Assembly (NCBI GenBank): GCA_028023455.1
Contig: JAQFVV010012510.1
Location: forward strand, 2,705,420 to 2,769,419
DNA length: 64,000 nucleotides
Origin: Epiperipatus broadwayi
Taxonomy: Eukaryota; Onychophora; Udeonychophora; Euonychophora; Peripatidae
Reading direction: 5' to 3'
The translations under genes were made by a program, and so were the position numbers. The notes beneath the pieces are model-generated. The model was not told where the DNA came from and did not search any database. It saw only the letters and a program-made list of their open reading frames with translations. Shown here piece after piece: positions 11,301-22,640 of the stretch (position 1 is its first letter; each line of letters begins with the position of its first letter).

Positions 11301-12570
11301 TGTAGTTAATTTTACATTTGTATAATATATATTCTGACCAGATTGCTGAAAAATGTGAAAAAGGAATTTTTACCTCCAACTTTTCAATGTCTGTTTTATT
11401 TACAGCAATGTTTTTGAGACTTTTAAAAATGCGAGAATCTTATTCCTTTTGCAATTTTTGTGTAAATATTATAACCTGTTGAATTTATCGTTTATATACA
11501 TCGTTTTCGCAGAGCTTATAGTCACAGATTAGAAATATCACCACAGTAAGACCATAGCTAGAATTCAGTTCTGTCTCAAATTATTAGATTGATTTTTTAC
11601 TTCCTTCTCGTATTTGCATATACCATATGTATGTGCGCACACAAACGTACTAATCTATGCCATCATAATCTTATAACTTATTTTCTCATTTCTGTTTCTT
11701 TTAACACAAATCTTTAAATTCAACGGATACTTAAAAAATAATAATATTTAAAAATCAATGAAAAGAAACGAGCAGGATTCTAATTCCGAAGATGAACTCT
11801 AGAGAACCATTGACCTCAAAGTATTAATAAGCACTGCGGAAAGACAAACAATAAAGCATTAATAGCACAAATATTTTCAATGCGGAAACATACCTGAGCT
11901 GCCGGAAGTCTTTTACTTTCGTCTTTATAATAAGAAATAATAACATTATTATAAGTTAGTAGTAATTATAAAAGTTAGAAAGCGTATCCCTTCCAGGTAG
12001 CATCTTCTTTACAAAAGCAGTTGTTAAAATATTTGATATAGTTAAAGTCAAGTACAGTAATTGATTAATTACAAAAGAGCGATACTAAAAAACAAATAAG
12101 ATTTGAATCAGGTTTAAAATTAAAGGATGTTATATGCACGCGCGTGTATATCTGGTTTTAGTATGTAAAAAATAAAAATTTAAATTCTGCTAATAAACAG
12201 GAATCTTAATGTGAAACGAAATTCACAAACCTGTTTTTTTTTAATACAAAAAATAAAAACATAAATACAATTAATCCACTATTAAGCAGATATAAGATTA
12301 CTAAACATATACAAGTCTCACAAAGTCAAAGTATTGTATCGAAATTATATTTACCACAAATAAAACCTTTTAAAATATGTATAAAGAATTTACACATGAA
12401 TAAAGGAGTTATGAGCGTGCCATCTTGATGTCAATATCTATCAATTATTTGTTAATAAAGTTAAATCCAAGTTATAAAGTTAATTCAATTTAGCTTTGCC
12501 ATTTTTAATGAATATATTATCGATTAAAAAATGCCATTTTACGGTCACTTTATAATTTACAAAAGTAATA
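11301..12570. other. No gene recognised
   Basis: AT-rich sequence with no supported exon, RNA gene or repeat boundary. Confidence 0.5.
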
Positions 12571-12672
12571 TATAATATATAGGGGGTTGAACTCAGACTT
12601 TTACACAACCCTCAACCATCCATTCTATCTCATACCACTGATACATTTGATCACATACATGTTGAAAAGATA

Positions 12673-12732
12673 AATAATCACCAATATAGTATTTCGCGCT
12701 AAACCAGCACTCGTCAGTTGGTCCAGATTATC
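12673..12732 (-). ncRNA. Family A hammerhead ribozyme (type I), core intact
   Basis: On the minus strand this 60-nt motif has, in order: GATAATC-TGG-ACCAA (5' strand of stem I); CTGACGA (CUGANGA box, N7 = C); a 5-bp stem II (GTGCT/AGCGC) with a GGTTT loop and a standard G-C closing pair; GAA then A15.1; a stem III of two base pairs with a 3-nt loop; the ATA cleavage triplet (U16.1, H17 = A); and TTGGT-GATTATT (3' strand of stem I). Stem I pairs as 5 bp next to the core plus 7 bp beyond a TGG bulge. Every invariant hammerhead core base is present. Predicted cleavage falls between plus-strand positions 12685 and 12686, give or take one. The very short stem III is typical of hammerheads in animal retroelements, which may act best as dimers. 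Activity is inferred, not shown. Confidence 0.8.
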
Positions 12733-13057
12733 ATCTCCACACACACATATATACAATCAAAGCTCAGCTTATATTAAGATAGCCAATCTTCATACTTTAG
12801 TGGCCAGGTTTCAAACCACTCCACTCCACAACACTGATTATTTCCTGTACATGAAGGGTCAGAGTGACTTGTGGTCAACATGGTTAGGATAAGAAGATTG
12901 GCACTAAGGTGGCTTTGAGCATTCCATCATCAGATTTTCAATGAAACGGATGACTGAAGAGTTATGGGATGGAGTGGTTTGAAGCTTGCCCATTAAAGTA
13001 TGAAGATTGGCTATCTTAATATAAGCTGAGATTTGATTGTATATATGTGTATGGAGA

Positions 13058-13117
13058 TGATAATCTGGAGGAACTGATGATTGCTAGTTTAGCACGAAAT
13101 ACTATATTGGTAATTAT
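13058..13117 (+). ncRNA. Family A hammerhead ribozyme motif with damaged stem I
   Basis: Plus-strand partner of the 12673 motif. CTGATGA (13074-13080), a stem II hairpin (13081-13095), GAAA (13096-13099) and the ATA triplet before TTGGT (13107-13111) are all kept. The 5' stem I strand reads AGGAA instead of ACCAA, and the distal strand is AATTATT instead of GATTATT. The helix next to the cleavage site is therefore broken and activity is doubtful. Confidence 0.65.
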
Positions 13118-13220
13118 TTATCTTTTCAACTTGTATGTGATCAAGTGTATCAGTAGTATGAGATAGCATGGATGGTTGATGGTCGTGTGAAAGTCTGAGT
13201 ACAAACCCCCTATATATTAC

Positions 13221-13645
13221 ACATAGAAGTGCAGATATGAAAAAGCCTGTACTGTAGAAAAATTTCATATTTCAAAAATAATATGTGCAATCTATAATTT
13301 TATAATGTAGTGATTATTATGTTAGTCTTTCATGCCTAAGATCTGAAGTTTAAATTCAAAGATAAACTTTTGAGATTTTTTATGTACTTAAGGAATTACC
13401 ATTAATACTTAACATGTTTTTAGATAGTCGGTTCATAAATATGCTCATTAGATATTTAATAAATGGCTATGTTCAGCATTAAAGTAAAAACCGTAAAATA
13501 ATCTGCATTTGTCAGATAAATAAGTTCTGATGCTCTGATCTTAAAACAAAAACCAGTATATATGACAGAAGTCTTTGCCACTGCTATACTTCCACAATCG
13601 TGAGATCCCAGGGTTTCTATTATCACAAATTATATGCATTTTCAA
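13221..13645. other. No gene recognised
   Basis: AT-rich spacer between the family A foldback and the first of two RTE fragments; nothing supported. Confidence 0.5.
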
Positions 13646-13647
13646 AT

Positions 13648-14520
13648 ATTATTGATCCATTATAAAATGAAACTCTCCAAAATTAGTCTGAATTTTTTGA
13701 TTCATAATTTGTTTCGTTCACATTATTGTGGAAACCTCTTTTTCTTTTCCATCCTTTTCTCACTTTAGATCTTTTATAATTTCTTAACACCCACTTTAAG
13801 AATTCAACTATCCATTCTATCAACATGTTTATTAACTACATTCATTTTCTTAATATTTTTAATGTTGTTAATAATGACTAGTTTGTTTTCTATCCATTTT
13901 TGTTTTCAAACATCATTTATTTCTTCCAACTTACATCTCTCAATATCTCACTGTGTGATCTGAAATTTCTGTATTTCTTTTCTGTCACCAATCCAAGTTT
14001 CAGATTCCTAGATATTAATAGAACATATTTATTCAAAACTTTCTTTACAAGAACGTACAGATATTTCTCTATTAGTATTAAATTACTTCCACCAAAACTA
14101 TTCTACCTAAGTTAAATTCTACGATTAAGAACATTTATCCGGTTTCCATGTATATTAAGAGTCTAAGATATTTAAAGTTATTAATTGCTTTTAATTTATT
14201 ACTGGCAATCTTTATGTTACAAATTATTGGACATTGTTCCAAGCCTTTTACTATTTATCGTTAGTCTTATTTTTTTGCTTTCAACTCATAGGTTTTATAA
14301 CATTTCCTGAAGATGTAAAGCATTATTTCAAAAGTAGTTACATCATCAACAAAATCTAGTTATCTTAAGTAAACTTCATTTATTTTTATTCCATTAGCTT
14401 TTCACTGTATTCCACGCAGTATTTTTTATTTGATAAAACTGCTTATCTCTGATACCTTAAATCTAATCAAAGCTGTAAATGTTTATTAAATATTCTTTAG
14501 AATTTGACAATAACATGGAT
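13648..14520 (-). mobile_element. RTE-like LINE fragment, degenerate
   Basis: The plus-strand sequence follows the same order of landmarks as the better-preserved copy at 46860-47720: a 'gatccattataaaatgaaactct' 3'-end motif, a 'cttttataatttctta' block, then a block equivalent to the 'TYGSETW' region, and further on 'catcatcaacaaaatctag'. The minus strand therefore encodes a decayed RT C-terminal region. No ORF of useful length survives. A second copy in the same orientation follows from 14640. Confidence 0.6.
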
Positions 14521-14639
14521 CTACTTTTTCATATTTCTGAAGCTTCAATCATCTTTTAACTGCTTAATGACTCAACTTGTCTGATCCACAAATGCAAAAT
14601 ACATTCATTTCACTACTACGTTCAATTATTACAATCAAT

Positions 14640-15300
14640 CAATCCACTGCAAGATGAAGACTCTCCAAAATATAATCCAATTTTTCTGTTTCCTTGCCTT
14701 TCCTCTTCGCACCAGTAAATTTCTTTATTTCTTCTATCCATATCATATTTGATATCTTTCTAAATCTTTTATAATCTCTTGTAATCCAGGTTAGGATTTC
14801 AATTGTCCATGTATTATCATCTCTTCTAGCAATATGTCCAGCCCATCTCCATTTCAATCTCTTAATTTTTTTCAATGATGTTAGTGATACCTGTTTATTT
14901 TATTTTCCATGTGTTTTACTTTCCCTTCCTTCTTGATACTTCTATTATACATCTCTTCAAACTTTATTGAGTGGTCTGTAGTCTCTTAATTGCTCTTCTA
15001 ATAAAAATTCAAACCTCAGAACCATAAGTAAGAACTGATAAAGCGCATCTATTAAAAACCTTTCTTTTCAAATACATAGGCATACTTTCTTTTAATATTA
15101 AGTTATTTTTACCAAAGGTATTCCGTTTATAATCATTAGCTTTTTGTATAATTTATTTTCATACTTGAAATGATTTACAGTCAACTTTTGAATCCATTTT
15201 GTCATTTTGATTAATTTGAAACTAAAGTTCTCTGTACATCTTAGTAGAGATCTTACCCCATGCAGATAGAAATCTGACACGTGTATTTTCTAATATTTTT
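14640..15300 (-). mobile_element. RTE-like LINE 3' fragment
   Basis: The minus strand encodes 'KKIKRLKWRWAGHIARRDD' (14639-14875 frame), the conserved post-RT box of RTE-type elements. This is followed by 'TWTIEILTWITRDYKR' and a short C-terminus. Further along the minus strand (15000-15100) the 'SYGSEVxI' equivalent lies in another frame. The 3' end is at about 14640 ('ccactgcaagatgaagactc'). It is broken by frameshifts. Weak similarity to RT-domain sequence may continue to about 15700. Confidence 0.75.
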
Positions 15301-15779
15301 TTCATCTACTTTAAATATTAGTATCATTACTGCATTCTTCAATTATCTAATACATCTTTATTATGTAAGCATATAGTAAGTAACTTTATCAAAAAAAAAA
15401 ATATATTTCTTTACTTGCCTTTTTTAAGATTTAACGATTCCATCATTTCCTGGAACTTTTTATTTTTTATAAATATAATTGTATGTCTCATCTCTTCATG
15501 TAAGATATTCTAAAACATATTATAATTTAAGATCTATTTTGTCTTTTTGTTATTGATTACCAGTATAGTTTTTTGTAGAATTTTTCCATAAATGTCATAA
15601 TATCATCCCTTTTTTAAATAAGTAATTTTTCTGATTACTGTTAAATCAACTTTTTTTCCAATACCAAAATGTTGCTTATACTGTTGAAATTTTGGTTCTT
15701 TTCTGTAGCTTTTCTCGAGTCAATTCATAATTATATGTTCTTATGTCACTATTATGTACTGACTGTTATGTATTTACTT

Positions 15780-16400
15780 TTAATATAGTTATATTACATT
15801 CAAAGATCAGCCTTTCAAGCTAATTGTGCATGCGTCTTCTGCGATTGTTAAATAATAAATGAATACTTCCCTCTACAATACAAGATATAGTATTTATGCA
15901 GGAATAAAAGAAATCTCTTATTCCTACGACTCAAATTTTTTTATATGAGCAAATCTGAAGTACTGTTGAGTAAAGCGTGAGAGTAGAATTCTCACTTTAA
16001 ATTACTATCTAGATGTTGGAATGAATGACGTTGGTGAAATTGTCTAGAATTTACTAAACGTCACTGTAAGTGAAACTTAATTATAAGTAAATAAGCATTT
16101 ATTTTCTAGACAATTTCACCGAAGTCATTCATTCCAACATCGTAGATAGTAATTTAAAGTGAGAATTCTACTCTCACGTTTTACTCAACAGTACTTCATA
16201 TTTGCTCATATAAAAGAATTTGAGTCGTAGGAATAACAGGATTCCTTTTATTCCTGCATAAATACTATATCTTGTATTGTAGAGTGAAGTATTCATTTAT
16301 TATTTAACACTCGCAGAAGACGCATGCACAATTAGCTTGAAAGGCTGATCTTTGAATGTAATACAATTGTATGCATAGCGTCATATAAAAATAAATGCTT
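15780..16400. repeat. Family D foldback
   Basis: A long inverted repeat with arms of about 275 bp (15784-16060 and 16108-16380) and a ~47-nt loop. The arms are very similar: 'gatcagcctttcaagctaat' in the left arm has its complement at 16330-16350, and 'gtgagagtagaattctcac' is mirrored at 16158-16178. The core 'ttaaataataaatgaata' is shared with the separate family D palindrome at 40588-40925. No ORF. Confidence 0.75.
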
Positions 16401-16768
16401 ATTTACTTAATATAGTTATATGTATATATGTCTGTATGCAGACTGAACAGTACAGGCAATGTTGAATCATCCTAGCTATATTTCTTTACAGAAAAAAAAA
16501 GAGAAAAATTAATAAAATGTCTGAAGAACTTCTAATGGTGTCTGTAATGAGAAAGTAAAAGCGCCGAAGTCAGAAAAAATCAGAAGTATGAAAAAACAGA
16601 AATAGTAGTATTCACACTGTCCAATATAGCGTCCAATTTTAATTTAAAATTAAAGAAGCTTGTGATCATAAATGTAAAATTTATTCTTGAATTATTTATT
16701 TCAGGTTGTTGACTGAATATTCTTTATTTAAATACAAATATAATGTATATATTGAACTTTGTAGATGT
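16401..16768. other. No gene recognised
   Basis: AT-rich. The last ~50 bases ('aaatataatgtatatattg') resemble sequence bordering family A at 43215-43245 and may belong to that element. Confidence 0.4.
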
Positions 16769-17582
16769 AATTAGAAGGGAATTTAAACACAGACTTCCAA
16801 GCTCCCTTTAGTTATACATTCCATCTTACATAAACAATACACATAACCACATACTTGTAAAAACAATAAATGATAACCAATCTATGTATTTCATGCTGAA
16901 CCAGCACTCATCAGTTGATCCAAATCATCCTCTTCCCCACACAACTATAATCAGTGCTCGTTTTATATTAAGATAGCAAATCTTCAAATCTTAATGGACA
17001 GACTTCAATCTTCTCCACCATCCAACTCCTCAGCCATCCATATTATTGAAAATCTGACAATGGAATGCTCAAAGCTATTGTTGATACCAATATTGTTGTC
17101 AAACCCATGTTGACTTTAAGTTACTCTGGCCACTCATGTATAAGACCTTAAATACATTTGTATTCAAATATTACAAATTCAACCTGAATTCCGCCATCCC
17201 TCTTCTGTGTATTTAAATGGACCCATTAAGATCCAATATAAGAGAAATTAAAGTGATGTAAATTAAACATGGATATGATAACCATATTAGCATCAACAAG
17301 GACTTTGAGCATTTCATCATCAGATTTTTACTAATATAGATGGCTGAAGAGTTGGAGGAGGGAGAAGAGGTTCTGTCCATTAAAGTTTGAATATTTGCTA
17401 TCTTAATATAAACTGAGCACTGTTTATGGGAGATGATATTTGGACTAAATGATGAGTGCTGGTTCAGCATGAAATACATATATTGGAGATCATTTAACCT
17501 TTTCACTTGTATGTGGCTATGAATATCAAGAATGAATAGCTGAAGGAAATTGAAAGTCTGTGTTCAAATGCCCTCTAATTAA
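16769..17582. mobile_element. Family A foldback, degenerate hammerheads
   Basis: The arms (16769-17060 and 17270-17582) are inverted. The left arm carries a minus-strand hammerhead motif (16870-16930) with CTGATGA, a 5-bp stem II (TGCTG/CAGCA) and GAAA, but G in place of U16.1 at the cleavage triplet. The right arm carries a plus-strand motif (17433-17497) with the same stem II and GAAA, but C3 of the CUGAUGA box is A. Both are predicted inactive. The spacer resembles the segment beside the HHR-bearing units at 43050-43200 and 53660-53760. Confidence 0.7.
16873..16936 (-). ncRNA. Family A hammerhead motif, cleavage triplet mutated
   Basis: CUGAUGA and GAAA boxes and a strong stem II are kept. 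The proximal stem I (ATCAA/TTGGT) still pairs with one G-U. U16.1 is replaced by G, so the N-U-H cleavage triplet is lost and the motif is predicted inactive. Confidence 0.6.
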
Positions 17583-18099
17583 ATCCTTTATTTGTTTATT
17601 GAGATATTTGAATTATATTTATATTTACTTAATATTAATGGTTGATCATTTTTGTACATAATAATCCTTTAGTCTGTTTGTCAAATTTTTATAGAAGATA
17701 AGAATTCATAATATTTTGTTCCTAATTCGTTCTGGAGATTTTCCTTAAGTTGGTTAACATATCCAGGCAGGATCTCAGGTAGTATTTCCTGCATTGCATA
17801 AAACCAATGTCATAGTTATTTAAAAAAAACGGCAGATGATCTAATTTCTTATTTATTTTACAGACAGTAAATTTCTGAAGCACGTTTTTGCCTAAATTAC
17901 TTAATTTCAAAAATAATATCAATTATATTGGTTAATGTGCATATAAAAATTGTCGATCTTTTATTAAATATCTTGTAAGTATAAAACATTAATCAAACAT
18001 TATTATCTTTTTTAATGATTGCATTTTTTTTTATTAAAATAAATTAAAATTTATTAGATACAATTGAACATGTTTATCTATACATAGCTATATTCTTTT

Positions 18100-18655
18100 T
18101 ACACTGTTGCAAGGCATTCACTCTGTAGAGCTTGCTGTGGTCCAAGACTGGGTCCATTGCTCTCCTTCACTCTTCCGGGAGGATGACCCTAGCCCAGGTT
18201 TCATGAAAATGCCAGTCCGGAGCCAGCAATCTATCTCTGTTCCTGAGCTGCTTGAGTAATTTGCTATAGATGTTGCAGACACCATGATTAGCATTTTCAA
18301 ATATACACTTGCATCTGGATAGCCAAATTGCAATGGTTAGAAAAATGGCGATTCTGATTTTCGAGAATTTGCCACTCTTTATAGCCTTTTGAATAACTAA
18401 AACTTCTCTAATGTCGAGCGACACGTTTTCGTTAATAAAGGATCTGATCGGCTTGAGAAAAGGGCAGAAATACAGGAGGTGATGAATTGTCTCATCTGCT
18501 GTGGCACATAGTTGGCATTGAGGGTTGATCTTGCTAAACCCTCTTTTCCATACCCGAAAATAATTTGTTGGCAGGGAGGAGATGTTGATCTTTAGCAGAA
18601 AGTCAATGTATTTTGGTTCTAATAACCAATTTTTCGATTTTGCTATGAGTTGTTT
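18100..18655 (-). mobile_element. Non-LTR retrotransposon (LINE) C-terminal fragment with zinc knuckle
   Basis: An open reading frame on the minus strand runs from about 18655 down to 18167, about 160 codons with no stop. It contains 'CQLCATADETIHHLLYFC', a CxxC...HxxxxC zinc knuckle of the zf-RVT type found after the reverse transcriptase in LINEs, followed by 'AIWLSRCKCIFENA' and a basic C-terminal tail. It lacks the RT domain and is a 5'-truncated 3' piece. It differs in sequence from the RTE-like copies in this window. GC content is visibly higher than in the flanks, as expected for a relatively recent insertion. Confidence 0.75.
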
Positions 18656-21360
18656 GTTGTTTAACCCATTTAAAATTACTTTACAAAATATTTTAAATTG
18701 CCTTATATAATATTTTAAATAATTTTTAGAATATCTATCATTAATGTATAAATGTTAATTAATATTATACACACATGTATGCATAATATCGAAATGGTTT
18801 ATCCTTTCATTACTTTACCTAACTTGTCTTCATAGAATGACACCTATGCTACACTATCTCTGTCTTTTATGAAATAGTGAAAGATTATAATCTGTGGATG
18901 GCTTGTGTGACCAAGTCGAAACGTCAGTATATTAATATTAAAAGTTTTTAACACGGATGAACCCGCAAAATATGTATTTTATATATTTAACCCGTGCAAA
19001 TCTTCGTTTTAACATATATATATATATATGCATACATATATATTATGGGAAAGCTGACATTTTAAAAGTGATAGTTGACAAAGCTACAAGGTAGTTGAAA
19101 GCACTTCTAAGTTACGTTATGCATATAATTTTTATAAACTTTTCATTACTGTATTTTCAAATATTTATTTATAAATTTACATATATATATAATCAATATT
19201 AATATTTCAACCCTGGTTTATTAAGCAAATGAAATACTCTCAATTTGAAATATAGCCTTAAAAAGTAATGTAATTGATTTAAGATCTTTATGGTATTCCC
19301 CCAAAGTGCTTTAGATTAGCCTCCATAACGAAATTAACATAAGAGAGTAAAGACAGACTGATCTTTTCTTGCAAAAAGTTTTATTTTGTGCTTTGGATTG
19401 ACAGTATTTCATTTACCTATTAAGCCAATGTTGGAGCATAAATCTTGATTATTACATAATATTAACTATTTTATATTTATTTTTTCATTAATAAACTTAT
19501 AAAACGTTTAAGATACTTTAATTTTAGATATTATTTTTAATATTATAGAGCAAAATTTGAATATAGAGAAATTTACAAAAAATAATATTTTTATTAGAAA
19601 CTTGGCTAATCAGCTACCTGCATTTGAATTTTCTCTTAACTGATTTTTTTAGATACTACTTTAAACACTGGGATTAATAATCAAGAAATTGTAGATTTCT
19701 TTGCAAAAATGACAGTCATTCCTACTGTGACATAATATTCATTGATAGGTCTTTTGTTTTTGGTGAATTTTTATTTCACTTTTCATTTTTTATTGGATTT
19801 AAAAAAGAGGGTTATAGATGAGGGAAATAATATTGGGGGTATATGATTTACAAAATGTAGGTTAATTTCAACGAACCATTTTCTTATTTGTAATCGAAAA
19901 AAAATTGTTTTAGAAATTTGGATTCTTCTTCTTTTGACTTGAGAAAATTCTTCTTCACAAATGAGGAAAAGGAGAGAGTAAAGAACTATAGTCTGGGATT
20001 GAGTTTTATAGTAGTAAATACTACTATGATTAAATTTATAAATTCACCGTGTAATCTAAAATCTCTTAGAATTAGTTTTCATTGACAGATTTTTTTTTGA
20101 CCAACTTTTATTTTTTATAAATTCAATGTTAATTTTAAAAAGTCAAAAATTAAAAAAGGCAACATTTTCCCACTGCATTACAAAAAATATAGATTTTTTA
20201 ACTTGTTAGAAATTATTTTCAAAATAAACTTTGTTGTTGTTTTAAAATGTTTCAGGAAACAATAGTCTTGGTTTTCATTAAATGATTATATTATTTTTTA
20301 GTTTTTAATTTTAAAAAATACAAATTAATGAAAAAGAAGTTTTTATATGAAGCTTTTTTTTGGCTCATTTTATAGCCAGTCAGTTTATTTTTATTTGGAG
20401 TGTTTGATTGGATTTGTATAGAATATAGGTGGGTCAAGTCCACAAAGCAATTATCCTCACTTTTTAAAATGCCAATAAGAAAAAAATTAAAAAAATTTTA
20501 AAGATAAATTTCTAAAGAAGAATTTTGACATTTTAAAACAATTCATTTTCTAAGCTGATATTATCTAAAGGAATCAATTTTGTAAGCTGATATTAAATGT
20601 ACAACAAGAAATCCACAGGAATCTCGAAAACTTATACCTGACTTTTATTAGAAATTGGAAAAAAACAAATACTATTAAAAGTTCACTAAAAAACAAGCCT
20701 GTTAATGAAAACTAGTAGTAACAAGTTTGAGATTACACATTGAATTTATAAATTAAATTATTATTATGAGGAAATCACCATTTTTCTAAAAAAAATCTTC
20801 AAATGATCAAGTAGTCATCATAGTATTCTTTTATAATATAAAAAAGCAGTGTTTAAAGTGTCGATAAAAAATAAAATTGGAAATACAGATAACTGACTAA
20901 ATCAGTACCAACTATTTTATCAATTAAGGATATTTTTTTTTTGCAATAATGATGTTTTTAATATAGAAGTTAGATATTCATTTGTTAAACTTTGTTTTGT
21001 GTGAAAATTATTGTCTTTAAAAGAGACCACAATTGTTCACTCCGTATCTACAATCAAACTTTGTCAAGATTTTTGCAGCAAACATATACATTTCAATACA
21101 ATGTTCTGGTAAATACAAATACAGATTTGGAATATCAACTTAACTATAATTTTTTTTCAGCATGTGAAGCAATGAATTTTAATGAATTACACCTGAAATT
21201 ACTTTTTACTTCTTTGGATTAAAAGAAAACAGAGGACTAAATAGTAAATACCATTTTCAATGTTTCTAACTTTTCAAATCAGTTTTCAAATTGCAATAAT
21301 ACTACATAAATCTTTAAATTAATACACTGTACAGGCTTACACACACTACACCTATATAAT
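18656..21360. other. No gene recognised
   Basis: AT-rich with many homopolymer runs. Short ORFs such as 20992-21222 show no domain. Simple (AT)n tracts lie near 19015-19030. No RNA gene was seen. Confidence 0.5.
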
Positions 21361-21362
21361 AT

Positions 21363-21655
21363 AATATATAAGGAATTCGAACTCAGACTTTCACACGACC
21401 CTTAACTCTCCATGCCATCTCATATTGCTGACCCACCTGATTATACACATGTTAAAAAGATAAATAATCACTAATATACATATTTCATGCTAAAACAGCA
21501 ATCATCAGTTGGTCCAGATTACTATCTCCACACATATATATATAATAAGTACTCAGTTTTCTATTAAGATAGCCACTCTTCATATTTAATGAACAGGATT
21601 CAAAACTAACCCACAACTCTTCAGCCATCCATTTCATTTAAAATCTGAAGTATAT
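21363..21655 (-). mobile_element. Family A single unit with hammerhead motif
   Basis: One family A arm, starting 'ggaattcgaactcagacttt' (21372) and ending near 21655. The ribozyme motif at 21463-21523 lies on the minus strand (separate entry). The opposite arm is absent. Confidence 0.7.
21463..21523 (-). ncRNA. Family A hammerhead ribozyme motif, core kept
   Basis: On the minus strand: ACCAA, CTGATGA, a stem II TGCT/AGCA hairpin, GAAA, a small ATATGTAT stem III, the ATA cleavage triplet, then TTAGT. All core bases are present. The proximal stem I has one C-A mismatch (TTAGT for TTGGT), and the pair closing stem II is U-U. Residual activity is possible but uncertain. Confidence 0.65.
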
Positions 21656-22384
21656 TGGCTAAAATCACACTCTGCAATAAAATTCTTGATCATTTTTTCA
21701 AATAGAAAAGTTAATGAAATGATAATTTTTAGTCGTGTTTTTGCAAATTCCAAGTTTTAACTTAAATGCTTTAAAGTAACCTTTGATTCTGAGTTTTACT
21801 TTTAATTCATTTAAATACCTAATAATATCTATATTGAAGGCCAAATCCTGCAATCAATTTTTATCATTAAGTTGTTTTCTTCCTGATGTATAATATAGTG
21901 AATATGATAACGTTTGCTATCTGAAAATTTTTTATTCTGCACAGCTAATAATTTAGCTAGAAGCTCCATTATCTTTCCTGTCATTGACATTATACTCAAA
22001 CACTAGTTGTGATAAAAGAATATTGTATTTTATTAAAGCTCGTAGACTTTTCTAAAATATCATCTGTAATGATATCATTAAGAGAGAGAATATCAAGCAA
22101 TTCTTTACTCAACCCTAAGATTTCTATTCCAATTCCAAGCCTAAATAAATGTGTCCCGTGTGTCATTTCAATAATATCTGTAGCTTCTTTTTCAACTACA
22201 ATTTCAAAAGTCAGAACGTTTTATAATTTGAATTCAAGATTTTTACTACCGTTAATTACAATTTCATTAATTTTTCTTGCCACATAATTTCTTGATAACT
22301 AAATATTCTATCAATTTTTTAGTAGAGAGAAAAGGATTTTTTTAGATTTCAGCATATATAGTTCAATAATTTATCTTCACTAAA
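21656..22384 (-). other. Degenerate ORF-like sequence, origin unknown
   Basis: On the minus strand parts of 21800-22300 read as protein-like stretches with balanced composition, for example 'THGTHLFRLGIGIEILGLS' and 'NKKFSDSKRYHIHYIIHQ'. Stops and frame changes interrupt them. I do not recognise a family. It could be a decayed transposon gene or chance. Confidence 0.25.
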
Positions 22385-22640
22385 ACATTTGTTGGGCTAT
22401 TTCCATCATCTAATATTACGAAATTAATGTCCTTAGAACAATTTTAAAGTTTCTTTTAAACTTTCTGAATACATCCAACTGTTAGTGATAGTACACATGT
22501 TAGCGCACAACATTTTGAATGATATTACCCTCCTCTATTCTTCGGATGTTGTTGGCCTGTTCAGTGAAAATATTAGCATGTGGATCTTTAGATTCTCGAA
22601 TATTGAATTTTAAAGTAACCTCTAACCAACTGAGCTAAAA
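22385..22640 (-). mobile_element. Family C SINE fragment
   Basis: Starts with the family C body ('gggctatttccatcatctaa', 22394) and ends with a reversed tRNA-like head (22560-22640). The minus strand of the head contains 'AGCTCAGTTGGTTAGAGG', a good A box. The B-box part is decayed. Head and body together confirm that this is a SINE and not just a palindrome. Confidence 0.6.

Larger units (their letters stand above)
12571..13220. mobile_element. Family A foldback with a hammerhead ribozyme in each arm
   Basis: Two ~255-bp arms (12571-12830 and 12968-13220) in inverted orientation enclose a ~137-bp spacer. The outer tips are 'tatatagggggttgaactca' and its near complement at 13200-13217. Each arm contains a hammerhead motif, one on each strand (separate entries). 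Related family A sequence is at 16769-17582, 21363-21655, 40064-40322, 42781-43600, 53594-54093 and 57345-57470. Penelope-like elements are known to carry hammerhead ribozymes and can have direct or inverted pseudo-LTRs, and GIY-YIG fragments of that class occur in this window. An inverted pair of such pseudo-LTRs is therefore a reasonable reading, but no ORF in this unit proves it. Confidence 0.75.

Noticed and set aside
17213-17506. Minus-strand ORF of 97 codons
   Set aside because: Lies wholly within a family A foldback arm and spacer; no domain.
22009-22287. Plus-strand ORF of 92 codons
   Set aside because: Low-complexity Ile/Ser/Leu content; if anything coding exists here it is the broken minus-strand frame.
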